Source: Vibrio agarivorans
GTDB taxonomy: Bacteria > Pseudomonadota > Gammaproteobacteria > Enterobacterales > Vibrionaceae
Length of the DNA stretch: 64,000 bases
Assembly (NCBI RefSeq): GCF_030409635.1
Contig: NZ_JAUFQF010000004.1
Span: 2,142,241-2,206,240 of the forward strand
Direction: 5' to 3'
The position numbers and the translations under genes were made by a program. Within the stretch, counting starts at the first letter, position 1, and each line of letters opens with the position of its first letter. Under the pieces are notes generated by a model. The model made no database searches and was not told the origin of the DNA. It saw only the letters and a list, made by a program, of their open reading frames with translations. This document shows, one piece after another, positions 54,581 through 64,000 of the stretch.

Positions 54581-55276
54581 TTACCAAGGCAATTTTGTTC
54601 CGTTGTAATCAATCAGCTGGCCGGTATCAGAATGTTCCAGCTTGTTAAGCAACTGGTGTAGTTTGCTCGCAAGCCATTCTGGTTGATGTAGCTGATGAGA
54701 TGGGATTCGCGGTTGAAAAGGGGCAGAGAGTGGGGTGTCGATAGTTCCAGGGTGAAACGCAATGACGCAACAGCGAGGGAGCTTTGCTCTCCACTCAATA
54801 GCGATGGTTTTAATGCTCATATTAAGGGCAGCTTTTGAGGCGCGATAGCTTATCCAACCACCAAGTTGATTGTCTTCAATGCTTCCAACTTTGGCCGACA
54901 AGGCAACAAAATAGGTAGCATGCTTAGACGTGAGATGAGCTTGAAGGTGCTTAGCCAAGAGTAATGTTGGAAGCGTGTTGGTTTCTATATTACGCGTAAA
55001 AAACTCAACATCTAGGCTTTGAATGGTTTTTTCGGGTGTTGCGTTGTCAGTGTGAAGAATACCGACACAATTAATCACTATGTCTAATTTGGGTAACACT
55101 TTTGCGAGCTCAATTATGCAAGCTTCGTCGGTGACGTCACACTGAAACCAACGTCCGTAAGAAGTGGGCGGAGGGGTGTGATGATAGGTAGCAAAGACGT
55201 TATGGCCAATATCGTGAAATAATGACACTAATGCCTGCCCTATACCACCAACGCCTCCAACAATGAGTACATTCAT
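54581..55276 (-). CDS. SDR-family oxidoreductase
   Basis: About 231 residues. Rossmann motif GGVGGIGQ, NCVGIL, catalytic YRASKAA with an upstream Ser (ALSAKVGS), and HPGTIDTPLS. It resembles the CsgA/C-signal type short-chain reductases. NAD(P)-dependent; substrate unknown. The ATG at 55276 lies right at the nucleotide-binding strand and has an AAGAG site. Confidence 0.87.
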   Translation of the reverse strand: MNVLIVGGVGGIGQALVSLFHDIGHNVFATYHHTPPPTSYGRWFQCDVTDEACIIELAKVLPKLDIVINCVGILHTDNATPEKTIQSLDVEFFTRNIETNTLPTLLLAKHLQAHLTSKHATYFVALSAKVGSIEDNQLGGWISYRASKAALNMSIKTIAIEWRAKLPRCCVIAFHPGTIDTPLSAPFQPRIPSHQLHQPEWLASKLHQLLNKLEHSDTGQLIDYNGTKLPW

Positions 55277-55706
55277 AATCAACTCTTTTCCTTTGAGCCT
55301 TGTCTCTTTGTCTAGTCTTGATTGAGAATATAGTTCACTCTGTGTCGATTTTTTTCCCAAAGGATAGGAGGGAAGAAAGGACGCAGGCTAGTTAATCTAG
55401 CTCACTCGTACTTTTTGATGACCAGCTTTTGGAATTGCATATTGAGTATACTGAGTTGTCTATAGAGGTCATCAACTTAGAAGTTTCGAGCTGGATAGAT
55501 ATTTTGCATTGATATTGTAATGGATACGTGAAGATTTGATCGTTTTCATCACATTTGCAGCGCAAGCGTACTTTGTTCGGTAAGCGAATAATGTTATAAC
55601 CGAGATTATTGTGTTGATACTCACTTAGTGGTGACACTACCGTGAATCAATGTCTCGTTTTTGAGAGTGCGTGTGCCAGTTGAGCGACTGGGCTTGAGGG
55701 AAGTAG
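55277..55706. other. Intergenic region without a supported gene
   Basis: This 430-base gap between divergent genes contains only short overlapping frames without ribosome binding sites. It should hold both promoters. A TGGCAC on the minus strand at about 55671 lacks the -12 GC. Confidence 0.4.
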
Positions 55707-57032
55707 ATGACGTACATTAGTCGGTCTGTATGGTTAACCATCCTGTTTAGCGGCGTAGTTTTGATCTGTTTTGCTCTGTGGGGTGATAAGAAGAGCACGG
55801 TGATCAAGCCTAACAATTTCAATTTTCTAGCGACCAACGATCAACTTCAAGGTGGCGCTTCAACGACTGAGATGAATTTTGTTGGAGATTCCGCACTGCT
55901 TGAATGCCAAATCAAGCGCTCGGAAAACTATCCGTGGCCGTATTGTGGTGTCTCCGTCCACCTGACTGATAATCCGGCTAAGGGTGTCGATTTATCAAGC
56001 TATCACACCGTTAAGCTCAATGTAGATTTAGTCAACATAGAGACGGGTGAGCATCCTCGAATGCGTTTTTATTTGCGTAATTTCAACCCTGAATATTCCA
56101 ATTTATCTGATGAGTACACTCATAAATACAATGGCTTAGACTACTATCCACGTGAAGATAAAGATGCGTTTGACGTCCCTCTCGATGCACTTCAAGTGAT
56201 GTCTTGGTGGCTGGTAGACAATGAAATTCCAATTAAACACTCTGCCCCTGAGCGAACCAATGTCAATAAAATTGAGTTTGCTACTGGCTCGGGATTGGGT
56301 GAAGGTCGCTATCGTTTAGTTATTCATCGAATTGAGTTTGTCGGGAATTACACCTCTGCAGAGAATGTGTTCTTGTTTCTGCTGATGGTGTGGATCTTTA
56401 TGGGGATCTACCTTTCTTATCGAGAGGTTCGACTTAGTCGCGAAGAGTTGAAGCGTGCCAAACTACGTCAACAGCACTTGCATGCGATAAACCAATCACT
56501 TCGCGCACAAACGTTTGAATACGCCGAATTGGCGAATCGTGATGCTCTTACCGGTGCAATGACGCGCCATGCAGTGCGAGACTGGCTTAAAGCGCAAGCT
56601 GCCAAGGATGATCACGCAGTAACCAAGTTAGGCATTTTGTATCTAGATATCGACTTTTTTAAGTCAATCAATGACACCTATGGCCATTCGATGGGGGACG
56701 ACATTCTGCGAGAGTTTGTCATGGTCATTCTTCGTGAGGTAAGACCGGTAGACCGAGTCGTACGATGGGGAGGGGAAGAGTTTATTGTGTTTTGTCCCGA
56801 TGTTACCCAAGCGCGCGCAGAGCAGCTCGCAGATAAAATTCTACAATCAGTCAAACTGCATAAATGGACTCATAATAAAGTGTTGACCTGCAGTATCGGT
56901 ATTGCTCGCTTAGGGCATGAAGAGCCTGAAGTTGCGATTGCTCGCGCTGATGAGGCTCTCTATCAAGCGAAAAAGCAAGGTCGAGATCAGGCAATGTTAG
57001 CGTGTGAAGGGGGCTGTCTTCTTAGTTCGTGA
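55707..57032 (+). CDS. Diguanylate cyclase with periplasmic sensor
   Basis: A 441-residue protein: TM helix at about 8-26, a periplasmic beta-rich domain of about 190 residues, a second TM at about 220-240, a short coiled coil and a GGDEF domain. GGEEF is at about 355-359 and is preceded by RPVD, an intact inhibitory RxxD site. It should make c-di-GMP in response to an outside ligand. A GAGGG site precedes the ATG. It overlaps the convergent SanA-like gene by 11 bases. Confidence 0.9.
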   Translation: MTYISRSVWLTILFSGVVLICFALWGDKKSTVIKPNNFNFLATNDQLQGGASTTEMNFVGDSALLECQIKRSENYPWPYCGVSVHLTDNPAKGVDLSSYHTVKLNVDLVNIETGEHPRMRFYLRNFNPEYSNLSDEYTHKYNGLDYYPREDKDAFDVPLDALQVMSWWLVDNEIPIKHSAPERTNVNKIEFATGSGLGEGRYRLVIHRIEFVGNYTSAENVFLFLLMVWIFMGIYLSYREVRLSREELKRAKLRQQHLHAINQSLRAQTFEYAELANRDALTGAMTRHAVRDWLKAQAAKDDHAVTKLGILYLDIDFFKSINDTYGHSMGDDILREFVMVILREVRPVDRVVRWGGEEFIVFCPDVTQARAEQLADKILQSVKLHKWTHNKVLTCSIGIARLGHEEPEVAIARADEALYQAKKQGRDQAMLACEGGCLLSS

Positions 57033-57759
57033 CTGCAGAGCTCACTGGAATAGGAAGCGCAGCCGAGGTTGGCAATAACTGTGAGAGCACTTCTTCAGAG
57101 AGTGCTTCCTCAGAATGGATTGGTTCTTTAGGGCCAAGGAACTTAGGCTGAGTGTTGAAAATAAACAGATCGAGTACCGCCTTTACTCGCGCTAGAAGCT
57201 CTCGAATACGCAGTTTTAATGACAAGGTCTCTCCTGGCGTCTGTGCGACAAAACACGACGCATCAATATCAATGTTCCGTGCGATGAACATGGCGCGCTC
57301 ACAGTGGAACTGCTGTGTAATGACGATAAATCGATTAGTGTCGAAAATCTCTTTGGCGCGAATCACAGAATCGAGCGTTCGAAAGCCAGCATAATCCAAG
57401 TGTATTTGATCTTCAGTAAAGCCCAATTTGAGAAAATCACGCTTCATAGTCCAAGGCTCATTGTATGAGCGGTGAGCGTTATCACCACTCAAAAGTACAT
57501 GGCTAATTTTGCCTTGTTCGAATAGGGCTTGGGCTGCATCGATACGATATTGATAATAGAGGTTGAGAGTCCGACCAAGATATTTACTGGTTCCGAGCAC
57601 TAGGCCTACGTCAAAGTTGGGTACTTCAGACAGTTCAGTATAAATAACTGAGCGGTTTTGTTTGGTAATCCAGGTGTCAATTGCGATGACCGACACAAAC
57701 GCAAGCGCGACCACCAGAAGCAGCCCCTTTAGCGTTAGTATGCAATATCGAAACATCAC
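57022..57759 (-). CDS. SanA/YdcF family protein (DUF218)
   Basis: A 245-residue protein with one N-terminal helix and a DUF218 domain: LVLGTSKYLGRTLN, HVLLSGDNAHRSYNEPWTM and ITQQFHCERAMFIA. SanA in E. coli affects the envelope barrier to vancomycin at high temperature. Location: inner membrane, domain outside. The C-terminus of about 60 residues is longer than in E. coli. Confidence 0.85.
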   Translation of the reverse strand: MMFRYCILTLKGLLLVVALAFVSVIAIDTWITKQNRSVIYTELSEVPNFDVGLVLGTSKYLGRTLNLYYQYRIDAAQALFEQGKISHVLLSGDNAHRSYNEPWTMKRDFLKLGFTEDQIHLDYAGFRTLDSVIRAKEIFDTNRFIVITQQFHCERAMFIARNIDIDASCFVAQTPGETLSLKLRIRELLARVKAVLDLFIFNTQPKFLGPKEPIHSEEALSEEVLSQLLPTSAALPIPVSSAVTN

Positions 57760-57774
57760 AATATCCTTAGTGAA

Positions 57775-58107
57775 TTAGATTTGTCGGTTTTTTTGTGCCC
57801 AAACCCCAACCACGATAAATGAGACGATGATCGTGATTGCCATATAGGAAGATGACATTTGGCGCAGCCCGTCACTGAGATAAGGAGCTGCTTTAACAAT
57901 CAATAAACCATAACCGAAAGCATTGATAATAATGAAAATGAGCGTTCTGACAATAAAATTTTGTTCTCGGAGTAGCTTACGTAAAAAGCGATTGATTTCA
58001 CCACCGCACATAACAAGAAGGCAGGCGATTAAAGCCGTGGAAATTTCAGACAAATAGGGATAAAAATTTTGGCCAATTGAGGCAAAGAAGTTCAACATAA
58101 CATCCAT
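57775..58107 (-). CDS. DUF3392 family membrane protein
   Basis: About 110 residues with three hydrophobic helices (LSEISTALIACLLVMC, VRTLIFIIINAFGYGLLIV, MAITIIVSFIVVGVW). Pattern fits DUF3392, known mainly from Vibrio and relatives; role unknown. Neither ATG at 58107 nor 58098 has a clear ribosome binding site, and the maeA terminator ends only three bases upstream. Confidence 0.7.
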   Translation of the reverse strand: MDVMLNFFASIGQNFYPYLSEISTALIACLLVMCGGEINRFLRKLLREQNFIVRTLIFIIINAFGYGLLIVKAAPYLSDGLRQMSSSYMAITIIVSFIVVGVWAQKNRQI

Positions 58108-58109
58108 GA

Positions 58110-58146
58110 TAAAACAACGCCCTAGCATTAGGGCAAGGGCGTTGTA
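58110..58146 (-). terminator. Terminator of maeA, next to the DUF3392 start
   Basis: The stem ACAACGCCC/GGGCGTTGT, with an inner CCCTA/TAGGG pair, is followed by TTTT on the minus strand and then by the next ATG at 58107. Confidence 0.75.
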
Positions 58147-58161
58147 AGTGATTAAATTAAC

Positions 58162-59850
58162 TTAGAAAGCTGTACGCTTATACTTGCGGTAAACAGGCTG
58201 CCAGAAGTGTTGGTCAATTGCATGTTCTAGTGCTTCATCTGTGATCTCTAGCGCAACACCCTGTTCAATCGCTTTCTTGGCGACAGCGAAAGCCAGTTTC
58301 TTCGACACCAAGTGAATCTCTTCGAGTGGCGGAAGCAGCGCACCTTGACCATTGATAGCCAGTGGTGAACAGCTTGCCAGTGCGCGACTTGATTCCATTA
58401 ACATCTCATCGGTGACGCGAGTTGCTCCCACAGCAAGCACGCCTAAGCCAATTCCTGGGAAGATGTAGCTGTTATTACACTGTGCAATTGGGTAAGTCTT
58501 GCCATCGATGACAACAGGTGCAAATGGGCTTCCGGTAGCAACGAGTGCGTTGCCTTCAGTCCAAGTTAAGATATCAACCGGTGTTGCTTCTACTCGACTG
58601 GTTGGATTCGATAGTGGGAACACAATAGGGCGCTGACAGTGCTTGTACATCTCTTGGATAACATCTTGGCTAAATAGGCCAGGCGCACCTGACACACCTA
58701 CTAATACCGTAGGTTTAGCGTTCTTGATGACATCAAACAACGAGAAGCCGTTTTCTGAACCTTCCCAATCAGCGGTGTCGGTTTTCTTTTGTACCAGTCG
58801 CTGCTGGAAGTCGAGTAGGTTTGGCATACCTTCTTGTAGCAAGCCCCAGCGGTCGACCATGAAGACTTGTGAACGCGCTTGCTGCTCTGAAATACCTTCA
58901 GATACCATCTGCGCAACGATTGCTTCTGCAATACCACAACCCGCAGAGCCAGCGCCGAGGAAGGTCACACGTTGATCAGACAATTTACTGCCCGCAGCGT
59001 GACAAGCGGCAAGCAGAGAGCCTACGGTTACTGCTGCCGTACCTTGGATATCATCGTTGAAGCAACAGATGCGGTTTTTGTAACGCTCAAGCAACGGCAT
59101 TGCGTTTTTCTGTGCGAAGTCTTCAAACTGAATCAAGGCATCTGGCCAGCGGCGTTGAACCGCTTGGATAAACTCTTCGACAAACGCATCGTATTCTTGA
59201 CCTGTGATACGAGGGTGACGCCAACCCATGTACATAGGGTCAGCTAAACGTTGTGGGTTGTTGGTGCCAACATCGAGCACGATCGGTAGCGTATAAGCTG
59301 GGCTGATCCCACCACAGGCGGTATAAAGTGCAAGTTTACCGATAGGAATACCCATACCACCGATACCTTGGTCTCCTAGACCTAAGATGCGCTCGCCATC
59401 TGTCACAACAATCACTTTAACATTGTGGTTAGCTGCGTTATTCAGCAGATCATCAATGCGATCGCGATTTGGGTAAGAGATAAATAAACCACGACCACGG
59501 CGGTAAATGTTAGAGAAGTTCTCACACGCTGCGCCAACGGTTGGTGTGTAAATGATTGGCATCATTTCGGAGATATGGTTTTGCACCAAACGGTAGAAGA
59601 GTGTTTCGTTAGTGTCTTGAATGTTACGCAGGTAGATGTGCTTATCCATATCATTCTCAAAGCTGAGGTACTGCTGATAGGCGCGTTCTACTTGTTCTTG
59701 GATCGTCTCGGTGTTTTCAGGGAGAAGGCCTTCTAAGTTAAAAGAGATTCGTTCTTCGGCAGAAAATGCACTGCCTTTGTTCAAAAGAGGGGTACTTAGA
59801 AGAGCTGGACCGGCGTAAGGGATATAAAGCGGGCGCTTATCGTTGTTCAT
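58162..59850 (-). CDS. maeA: NAD-dependent malic enzyme (MaeA)
   Basis: A 562-residue enzyme that turns malate into pyruvate and CO2. Landmarks: [41 protein letters not shown] (catalytic Lys), [10 protein letters not shown] (metal-binding), [10 protein letters not shown], and [15 protein letters not shown] (NAD site). Normal length. Single gene, possibly continued at low level into the DUF3392 gene. Confidence 0.94.
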   Translation of the reverse strand: MNNDKRPLYIPYAGPALLSTPLLNKGSAFSAEERISFNLEGLLPENTETIQEQVERAYQQYLSFENDMDKHIYLRNIQDTNETLFYRLVQNHISEMMPIIYTPTVGAACENFSNIYRRGRGLFISYPNRDRIDDLLNNAANHNVKVIVVTDGERILGLGDQGIGGMGIPIGKLALYTACGGISPAYTLPIVLDVGTNNPQRLADPMYMGWRHPRITGQEYDAFVEEFIQAVQRRWPDALIQFEDFAQKNAMPLLERYKNRICCFNDDIQGTAAVTVGSLLAACHAAGSKLSDQRVTFLGAGSAGCGIAEAIVAQMVSEGISEQQARSQVFMVDRWGLLQEGMPNLLDFQQRLVQKKTDTADWEGSENGFSLFDVIKNAKPTVLVGVSGAPGLFSQDVIQEMYKHCQRPIVFPLSNPTSRVEATPVDILTWTEGNALVATGSPFAPVVIDGKTYPIAQCNNSYIFPGIGLGVLAVGATRVTDEMLMESSRALASCSPLAINGQGALLPPLEEIHLVSKKLAFAVAKKAIEQGVALEITDEALEHAIDQHFWQPVYRKYKRTAF

Positions 59851-59989
59851 CGTTTACCTACAGAGTTGGTGGAAAAGTAGAGCCACGGAGCGGCTTCTTG
59901 TGCGATAACATCCGGTGTAATCAAAAATCGGTGAAATTTTAGTTATATAGGTAGCTAACTTCAAGCCACAATGTGTCTGATTACCGATA

Positions 59990-60018
59990 AAAATAAAGCC
60001 AACCGAGTGGTTGGCTTT
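59990..60018 (-). terminator. Terminator of aspC
   Basis: The stem AAAGCCAACC/GGTTGGCTTT is followed by ATTTTTATC on the minus strand. Confidence 0.85.
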
Positions 60019-60047
60019 GAAATACTACTAAAGGGTTGGGCTAGGGC

Positions 60048-61238
60048 TTAAAGCACAGCTGCGATACCTTTGCACAGTGGACCCATGTTTGATTTCGTCA
60101 TACCCGCAACGCTGATGCGGCCTGAGCCTACGATGTAGATACCAAATTCTTCTTTTAGGCGAGTTACTTGATCTTTGGTTAAACCAGAGAAAGAGAACAT
60201 GCCGTTCTGACGCTCAATGAAACTGAAATCCGCTGCAACACCTTCCGCTTTTAGCGTGCTAACAAACAGCTCACGCATCTCTTGGATACGGTCACGCATC
60301 TCTGCAACTTCAGCTTCCCACTCTGCACGCAGCTCTGGGTTGTTCAGAATATGCGTCACAACCGCGCTACCATGCGCTGGTGGGTTAGAGTAGATAGAAC
60401 GAATAATAGCTTTCACTTGAGAGAATGCGGTAGCTGCTACATCTTCAGCTTTTGCAACAAGCGTGAAGGCACCAACACGTTCGTTGTATAAACCAAAGTT
60501 TTTAGAGAATGAACTCGCGACTAAGATCTCATCACAGTATTTTGCGAATGTGCGTAAACCTGCGGCATCTTCTTCAACACCTGAAGCAAAACCTTGGTAG
60601 GCAAAATCAAACAATGGTAGCAGTTTCTTTTCTGCGGTCAGTTTAGCAAGTGCTTCCCACTCATCAGCAGTAGGATCAATACCTGTTGGGTTATGACAGC
60701 AGCCGTGTAGAAGAACAATATCACCTTCTTTTGCGGCTTGAAGGCTAGTTAGCATACCGTCAAAGTCTTTATCTTTGGTTTCTGCATTGTAGTAATCGTA
60801 TTGTGCGGTTTCGATGCCGGCAGCAGTGAAAACACCATTGTGGTTCGCCCAAGTCGGGTTGCTTATCCAGATTTTCACGTCACCTAGCTGGCGTTTGATA
60901 AATTCACCCGCAACACGAAGTGCGCCTGTACCACCTGGCGCTTGTGCTGTTTTTGCACGTTTTTGGCTAACAATGTCAGAATTGTCACCAAATAACAGCT
61001 TTTGTACAGCTAACCCGTACTCTGCGGTACCTTCTATCGTTAGGTAAGACTTTGTTTTTTCCGTTTCAAGTAGTGCGGCTTCGGCTTTTTTAACGGTAGC
61101 CAATACAGGGGTTTGACCATCTTCGTTCTTATAAATACCAACACCTAGGTTGATTTTTTCAGCACGTGGGTCTTTTTTAAACTCTTCAGTCAAACCAAGA
61201 ATAGGGTCCGCTGGAGCTGCGATTACTTTTTCAAACAT
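60048..61238 (-). CDS. aspC: Aspartate/aromatic aminotransferase (AspC/TyrB)
   Basis: A 396-residue PLP enzyme, same length as E. coli Asp[22 protein letters not shown], the PLP lysine in [15 protein letters not shown], and a final VAGMTKSNM. It makes aspartate from oxaloacetate and glutamate. A PurR-like box lies 155 bases upstream. Confidence 0.92.
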   Translation of the reverse strand: MFEKVIAAPADPILGLTEEFKKDPRAEKINLGVGIYKNEDGQTPVLATVKKAEAALLETEKTKSYLTIEGTAEYGLAVQKLLFGDNSDIVSQKRAKTAQAPGGTGALRVAGEFIKRQLGDVKIWISNPTWANHNGVFTAAGIETAQYDYYNAETKDKDFDGMLTSLQAAKEGDIVLLHGCCHNPTGIDPTADEWEALAKLTAEKKLLPLFDFAYQGFASGVEEDAAGLRTFAKYCDEILVASSFSKNFGLYNERVGAFTLVAKAEDVAATAFSQVKAIIRSIYSNPPAHGSAVVTHILNNPELRAEWEAEVAEMRDRIQEMRELFVSTLKAEGVAADFSFIERQNGMFSFSGLTKDQVTRLKEEFGIYIVGSGRISVAGMTKSNMGPLCKGIAAVL

Positions 61239-61392
61239 CAGTCTCGTCCTTGTAGTAGAAGATAGCTTGCTTTTTTATACCTTTTACCTCGTCAATAAAC
61301 AACAAAATCAGTAAGAAAAGTACGATTTATTGAGAATTAAACTGAGTAAAAAGTTTGTCTCGAGTATTTTCTATCGCTATGCAGGGGATTAT

Positions 61393-61408
61393 AAGCAAAC
61401 GTTTTCGT
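61393..61408. promoter_or_regulatory. PurR-like box upstream of aspC
   Basis: AAGCAAACGTTTTCGT matches the classic PurR consensus ANGCAAACGNTTNCNT at every defined position. It lies between aspC and the divergent GGDEF gene. The rest of the 536-base gap shows no gene. Confidence 0.65.
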
Positions 61409-61774
61409 GCTGATGGCCATTGGAGGAACATCGGTAAGACTATTTTTAGCTGTCATTGAGGTGAATTGGTTAAAACTCAAGCATTAGTCATTTGAATGGA
61501 CAAAGGGTAGAGAGCTGATACTATTATCAAAAATAAAACTTGGCTCATGATTTAGTCATCTAGCGTTTACTTTTTAAGGAAAAATAAGCGATATGTTGCT
61601 ACATTAGGTTCAACTGTGCCGAAATCTAACTTTTGTTATTAAGTCGTATGTGTACAGTGTGTTTCATACTAATAAATAATAAATTTAATCTGGCACTTCA
61701 CCTGTCGGAAAGAAGAATGTCGAGTTTAGAGGACGTGCTCTTTTAACAGTCGTCATTTAGTGAGCGAGTAAACA

Positions 61775-62863
61775 TTGACTACACATGCCCACAGCTTTGT
61801 TGCTGAAAAACTGTCGGAAGTTGTCAAAGACAAGCAGCGTCGACAGCACCTTATGGTCAAGTCCTTAGCGATCTTTGGCTTAATCTTTTTAACGGTATTC
61901 TCTATTCAAGCCTTTTGGATTGGTAGCGTTGCGATTGGCGGTACACTCGCTTTCTTCTCAGTTTGGGGAGCGGCTAATTTGTACTTGTTGAGCTACCGCC
62001 GAGAGTGGGGCTTGATTGGTTTGACGTTAATCATCTATAGCTTATCCCTATATCTCGTCGTGACCGGTGGGCATGACAACACCGGCATCATGTGGGTTTA
62101 TCCGCTTGCAGCGATCGTAATCTTTATCAATCGTTTTAAGGTCGGCCTGTTGTTAAACCTCACGTTTGTGGCGGTGCTCTCTGTTCTCCTCAACCAAAAT
62201 TGGCTTGTCACGGATTACAACGCGTTAATTAAGCTTCGTTTTGTTTTGACTCTTATGGCTTTGGGCGGAATGTGTCATATCGCGATCTTCTTCCAACAGA
62301 AAATGGATGACTACATCATGAAAATGCATGAAGAGGGTATCCATAAGCTCGCGTATTTTGATTCTCTGACTCAATTGGCAAATAGAGCCACTTTTCGTTC
62401 TATTCTTTACCACTCAACTCAGCGTATGTTGTTTGAAAAGTCGGCATTGGTGTATATCGACCTTGATAACTTTAAACAAGTAAACGATCAGTATGGGCAT
62501 GATTATGGCGACAAAGTACTTGGGGAGTTTGGTCAAAAGATAAGACAACTCGTCCCTCAATGCTTAGGGCGAGAACTTGGAGACTATGATATTGCAAGGT
62601 TAGGCGGTGATGAGTTTGCCATCTTCGTTGAGGACGCTTTCGATGAAGCCGAAGTGGTTCAGATGGGACATGAGATACTTAATCTTTTCACCGACAACCG
62701 AATGCATAGCCTAGAGCGAGTGCATAGCAAAGTGAGTGCAAGCGTAGGGGTAGTATTTGTATCTGTGGCGCAGCTTGATTTGGAAGAGAGTCTAAAATTA
62801 GCAGACCGAGCTATGTACGAGGCGAAAAAAGCGGGTAAAAATCAAGTTAAGGTTGTTTACTAG
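61775..62863 (+). CDS. Membrane-bound diguanylate cyclase (GGDEF)
   Basis: A 362-residue protein. Five or six helices (about 27-175) precede the GGDEF domain (about 190-360) with GGDEF at about 277. The RxxD inhibitory site is absent (GDYD). The start is a TTG with GAGCGAG upstream; an in-frame TAA lies just before it. The ATG at 61856 would remove the first 27 residues. Confidence 0.88.
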   Translation: MTTHAHSFVAEKLSEVVKDKQRRQHLMVKSLAIFGLIFLTVFSIQAFWIGSVAIGGTLAFFSVWGAANLYLLSYRREWGLIGLTLIIYSLSLYLVVTGGHDNTGIMWVYPLAAIVIFINRFKVGLLLNLTFVAVLSVLLNQNWLVTDYNALIKLRFVLTLMALGGMCHIAIFFQQKMDDYIMKMHEEGIHKLAYFDSLTQLANRATFRSILYHSTQRMLFEKSALVYIDLDNFKQVNDQYGHDYGDKVLGEFGQKIRQLVPQCLGRELGDYDIARLGGDEFAIFVEDAFDEAEVVQMGHEILNLFTDNRMHSLERVHSKVSASVGVVFVSVAQLDLEESLKLADRAMYEAKKAGKNQVKVVY

Positions 62864-62932
62864 CTGGGTTATTCGTTCGTGTAGAAATCGACCCAGCGCA
62901 GTTGCTCAATGGTCCATTCTGGGGCTAACAAA

Positions 62933-62960
62933 CAAAAAAAGCCTCCTGTTAAGGAGGCTT
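62933..62960 (-). terminator. Terminator of asnS
   Basis: The stem AAGCCTCCT/AGGAGGCTT is followed by seven T residues on the minus strand. Confidence 0.9.
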
Positions 62961-62984
62961 CAAAATCAGATTCTAACTCGGTAA

Positions 62985-64000
62985 TTAGAAGTTAGCCGAG
63001 CGCGGTGTACGTGGGAATGGAATTACGTCACGAACGTTACCCATACCTGTTACGTAAGAAACCAGACGCTCAAAACCTAGGCCGAAACCAGCGTGAGGCA
63101 CTGTACCGTATTTACGTAGGTCGCGGTACCAGCTCATGTGTTCTGGGTCGATGCCTACTTCACGCATACGCTCGTCAAGAATGTCTAGACGCTCTTCACG
63201 TTGAGAGCCACCGATGATTTCACCGATACCAGGTGCCAGTACGTCCATTGCCGCTACTGTCTTACCGTCATCGTTCGCACGCATGTAGAATGCTTTGATG
63301 TCTTTCGGGTAGTTCTTCACGATTACCGGTGCTTTGAAGTGCTCTTCAGCAAGGTAACGCTCGTGCTCGGAAGACATATCGATACCCCATTCAACTGGGA
63401 ATTCGAATTCACGACCTGAATCTAGAAGAATCTGGATTGCGTCAGTGTAGTCAACTTGTGCGAAGTCAGAAGAAACAAACTGCTCTAGACGAGTGATTGC
63501 TTGTTTGTCGATGCGTTGAGCGAAGAACTCAAGGTCATCACGACACTCTTCAAGTACGGCTTTAAACACGAACTTAAGCATGTCTTCAGACAGCTTAGCA
63601 ACATCGTCTAGGTCAGCGAATGCCACTTCAGGCTCAACCATCCAGAATTCCGCTAGGTGGCGGCTTGTGTTTGAGTTTTCAGCACGGAACGTAGGGCCGA
63701 ACGTGTAAACTTTGCTTAGTGCACAGGCGTAAGCTTCTGCGTTTAGCTGACCAGATACCGTTAGGAATGTCTCTTTACCGAAGAAATCTTCGTTGTAGTC
63801 AACATCGCCTTTATCTGTGCGAGGTAGGTTTTCCATGTCTAGCGTAGAAACACGGAACATTTCACCAGCACCTTCAGCATCAGAAGCTGTGATCAGTGGA
63901 GCAGATACCCAGAAGAAACCTTGCTCGTGGTAGAAGCGGTGAATTGCCTGAGATAGACAGTTACGAACACGCGCAACAGCACCGATTACGTTAGTACGTG
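62985..64000 (-). CDS. asnS: Asparaginyl-tRNA synthetase (AsnS), N-terminus cut by window edge
   Basis: The frame stays open to the right edge ([13 protein letters not shown] is encoded there), so the ATG at 63860 is internal. The class II catalytic core is visible: motif 2 [18 protein letters not shown] and motif 3 [15 protein letters not shown], ending in [11 protein letters not shown]. The N-terminal OB-fold anticodon domain lies outside. It charges tRNA-Asn. Confidence 0.95.
   Translation of the reverse strand, partial: RTNVIGAVARVRNCLSQAIHRFYHEQGFFWVSAPLITASDAEGAGEMFRVSTLDMENLPRTDKGDVDYNEDFFGKETFLTVSGQLNAEAYACALSKVYTFGPTFRAENSNTSRHLAEFWMVEPEVAFADLDDVAKLSEDMLKFVFKAVLEECRDDLEFFAQRIDKQAITRLEQFVSSDFAQVDYTDAIQILLDSGREFEFPVEWGIDMSSEHERYLAEEHFKAPVIVKNYPKDIKAFYMRANDDGKTVAAMDVLAPGIGEIIGGSQREERLDILDERMREVGIDPEHMSWYRDLRKYGTVPHAGFGLGFERLVSYVTGMGNVRDVIPFPRTPRSANF

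Noticed and set aside
54467..54661. A 64-residue plus-strand frame in the gap before the SDR gene
   Set aside because: No ribosome binding site and overlap with the SDR coding end; composition unlike a protein.
55656..55671. TGGCACACGCACTCTC on the minus strand near 55671
   Set aside because: No GC at -12; orientation also points to the distant SDR gene.
57421..57440. CAATTTGAGAAAAT as a further SypG site
   Set aside because: Only a half-site, inside the SanA-like coding region, with no sigma-54 promoter near.
61691..61706. TGGCACTTCACCTGTC in front of the GGDEF gene at 61775
   Set aside because: The -24 half fits sigma-54, but the -12 position reads GT instead of GC and no activator site was seen.

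Overview
The window reads as a piece of a Vibrio chromosome (Gammaproteobacteria, moderate GC, tightly packed genes). The conserved genes (hrpA, rhlE, purC of about 367 residues, gltS, maeA, aspC, asnS, sulA with a LexA box, purC with a PurR box) are chromosomal housekeeping genes. No tRNA, rRNA, CRISPR array, insertion sequence or prophage was seen. Species cannot be fixed from sequence alone.

Layout. 1-7.5 kb: a polysaccharide deacetylase cut by the left edge, a YgbA-like protein, a PepT-like peptidase, a lipocalin, an acyltransferase, a DUF2726 protein, a diguanylate cyclase, and two small genes that each have the same perfect FNR box at the same promoter spacing. 7.5-37.5 kb: a large biofilm polysaccharide locus, all on the minus strand, in the gene order of the symbiosis polysaccharide (syp) locus of Vibrio fischeri. 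Read right to left it is hnoX-hahK, sypA-B-C-D, a stand-alone Hpt gene, sypG-H, speA-speB, sypI-J-K-L, sypM-N-O, sypP-Q-R, then two tandem LruC-domain secreted proteins and a lipoprotein. 37.6-52.6 kb: housekeeping and envelope genes (DnaQ-like exonuclease, CBS/DUF294 protein, rhlE, purC, sulA, MipA/OmpV-like protein, hrpA, small outer-membrane barrel, GlsB-like protein, acyltransferase). 52.7-64 kb: gltS, an SDR reductase, two more GGDEF proteins, a SanA-like protein, a DUF3392 protein, maeA, aspC, and asnS cut by the right edge.

How the main locus works together. SypG, a sigma-54 activator, is encoded inside the cluster. Six sigma-54 type -24/-12 promoters stand in front of sypA, sypI, sypM, sypP and both LruC genes. 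Each has one to three copies of the palindrome TTCTCA-N3-TGAGAA 40-180 bases upstream. This matches the four SypG-dependent syp promoters known in V. fischeri and adds the two LruC genes and the lipoprotein, so polysaccharide export and putative matrix proteins appear to form one regulon. The usual sypE and sypF are absent; a single Hpt protein sits in their place. A haem nitric-oxide sensor (H-NOX) and a cytosolic hybrid kinase without its own Hpt domain lie directly next to sypA. The simplest reading is a complete phosphorelay in one locus: H-NOX to HahK (His218, Asp504) to Hpt (His61) to SypG (Asp53). Arginine decarboxylase and agmatinase genes are embedded between sypH and sypI, so a polyamine pathway lies inside the biofilm locus. 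Three GGDEF proteins in the window could add c-di-GMP input.
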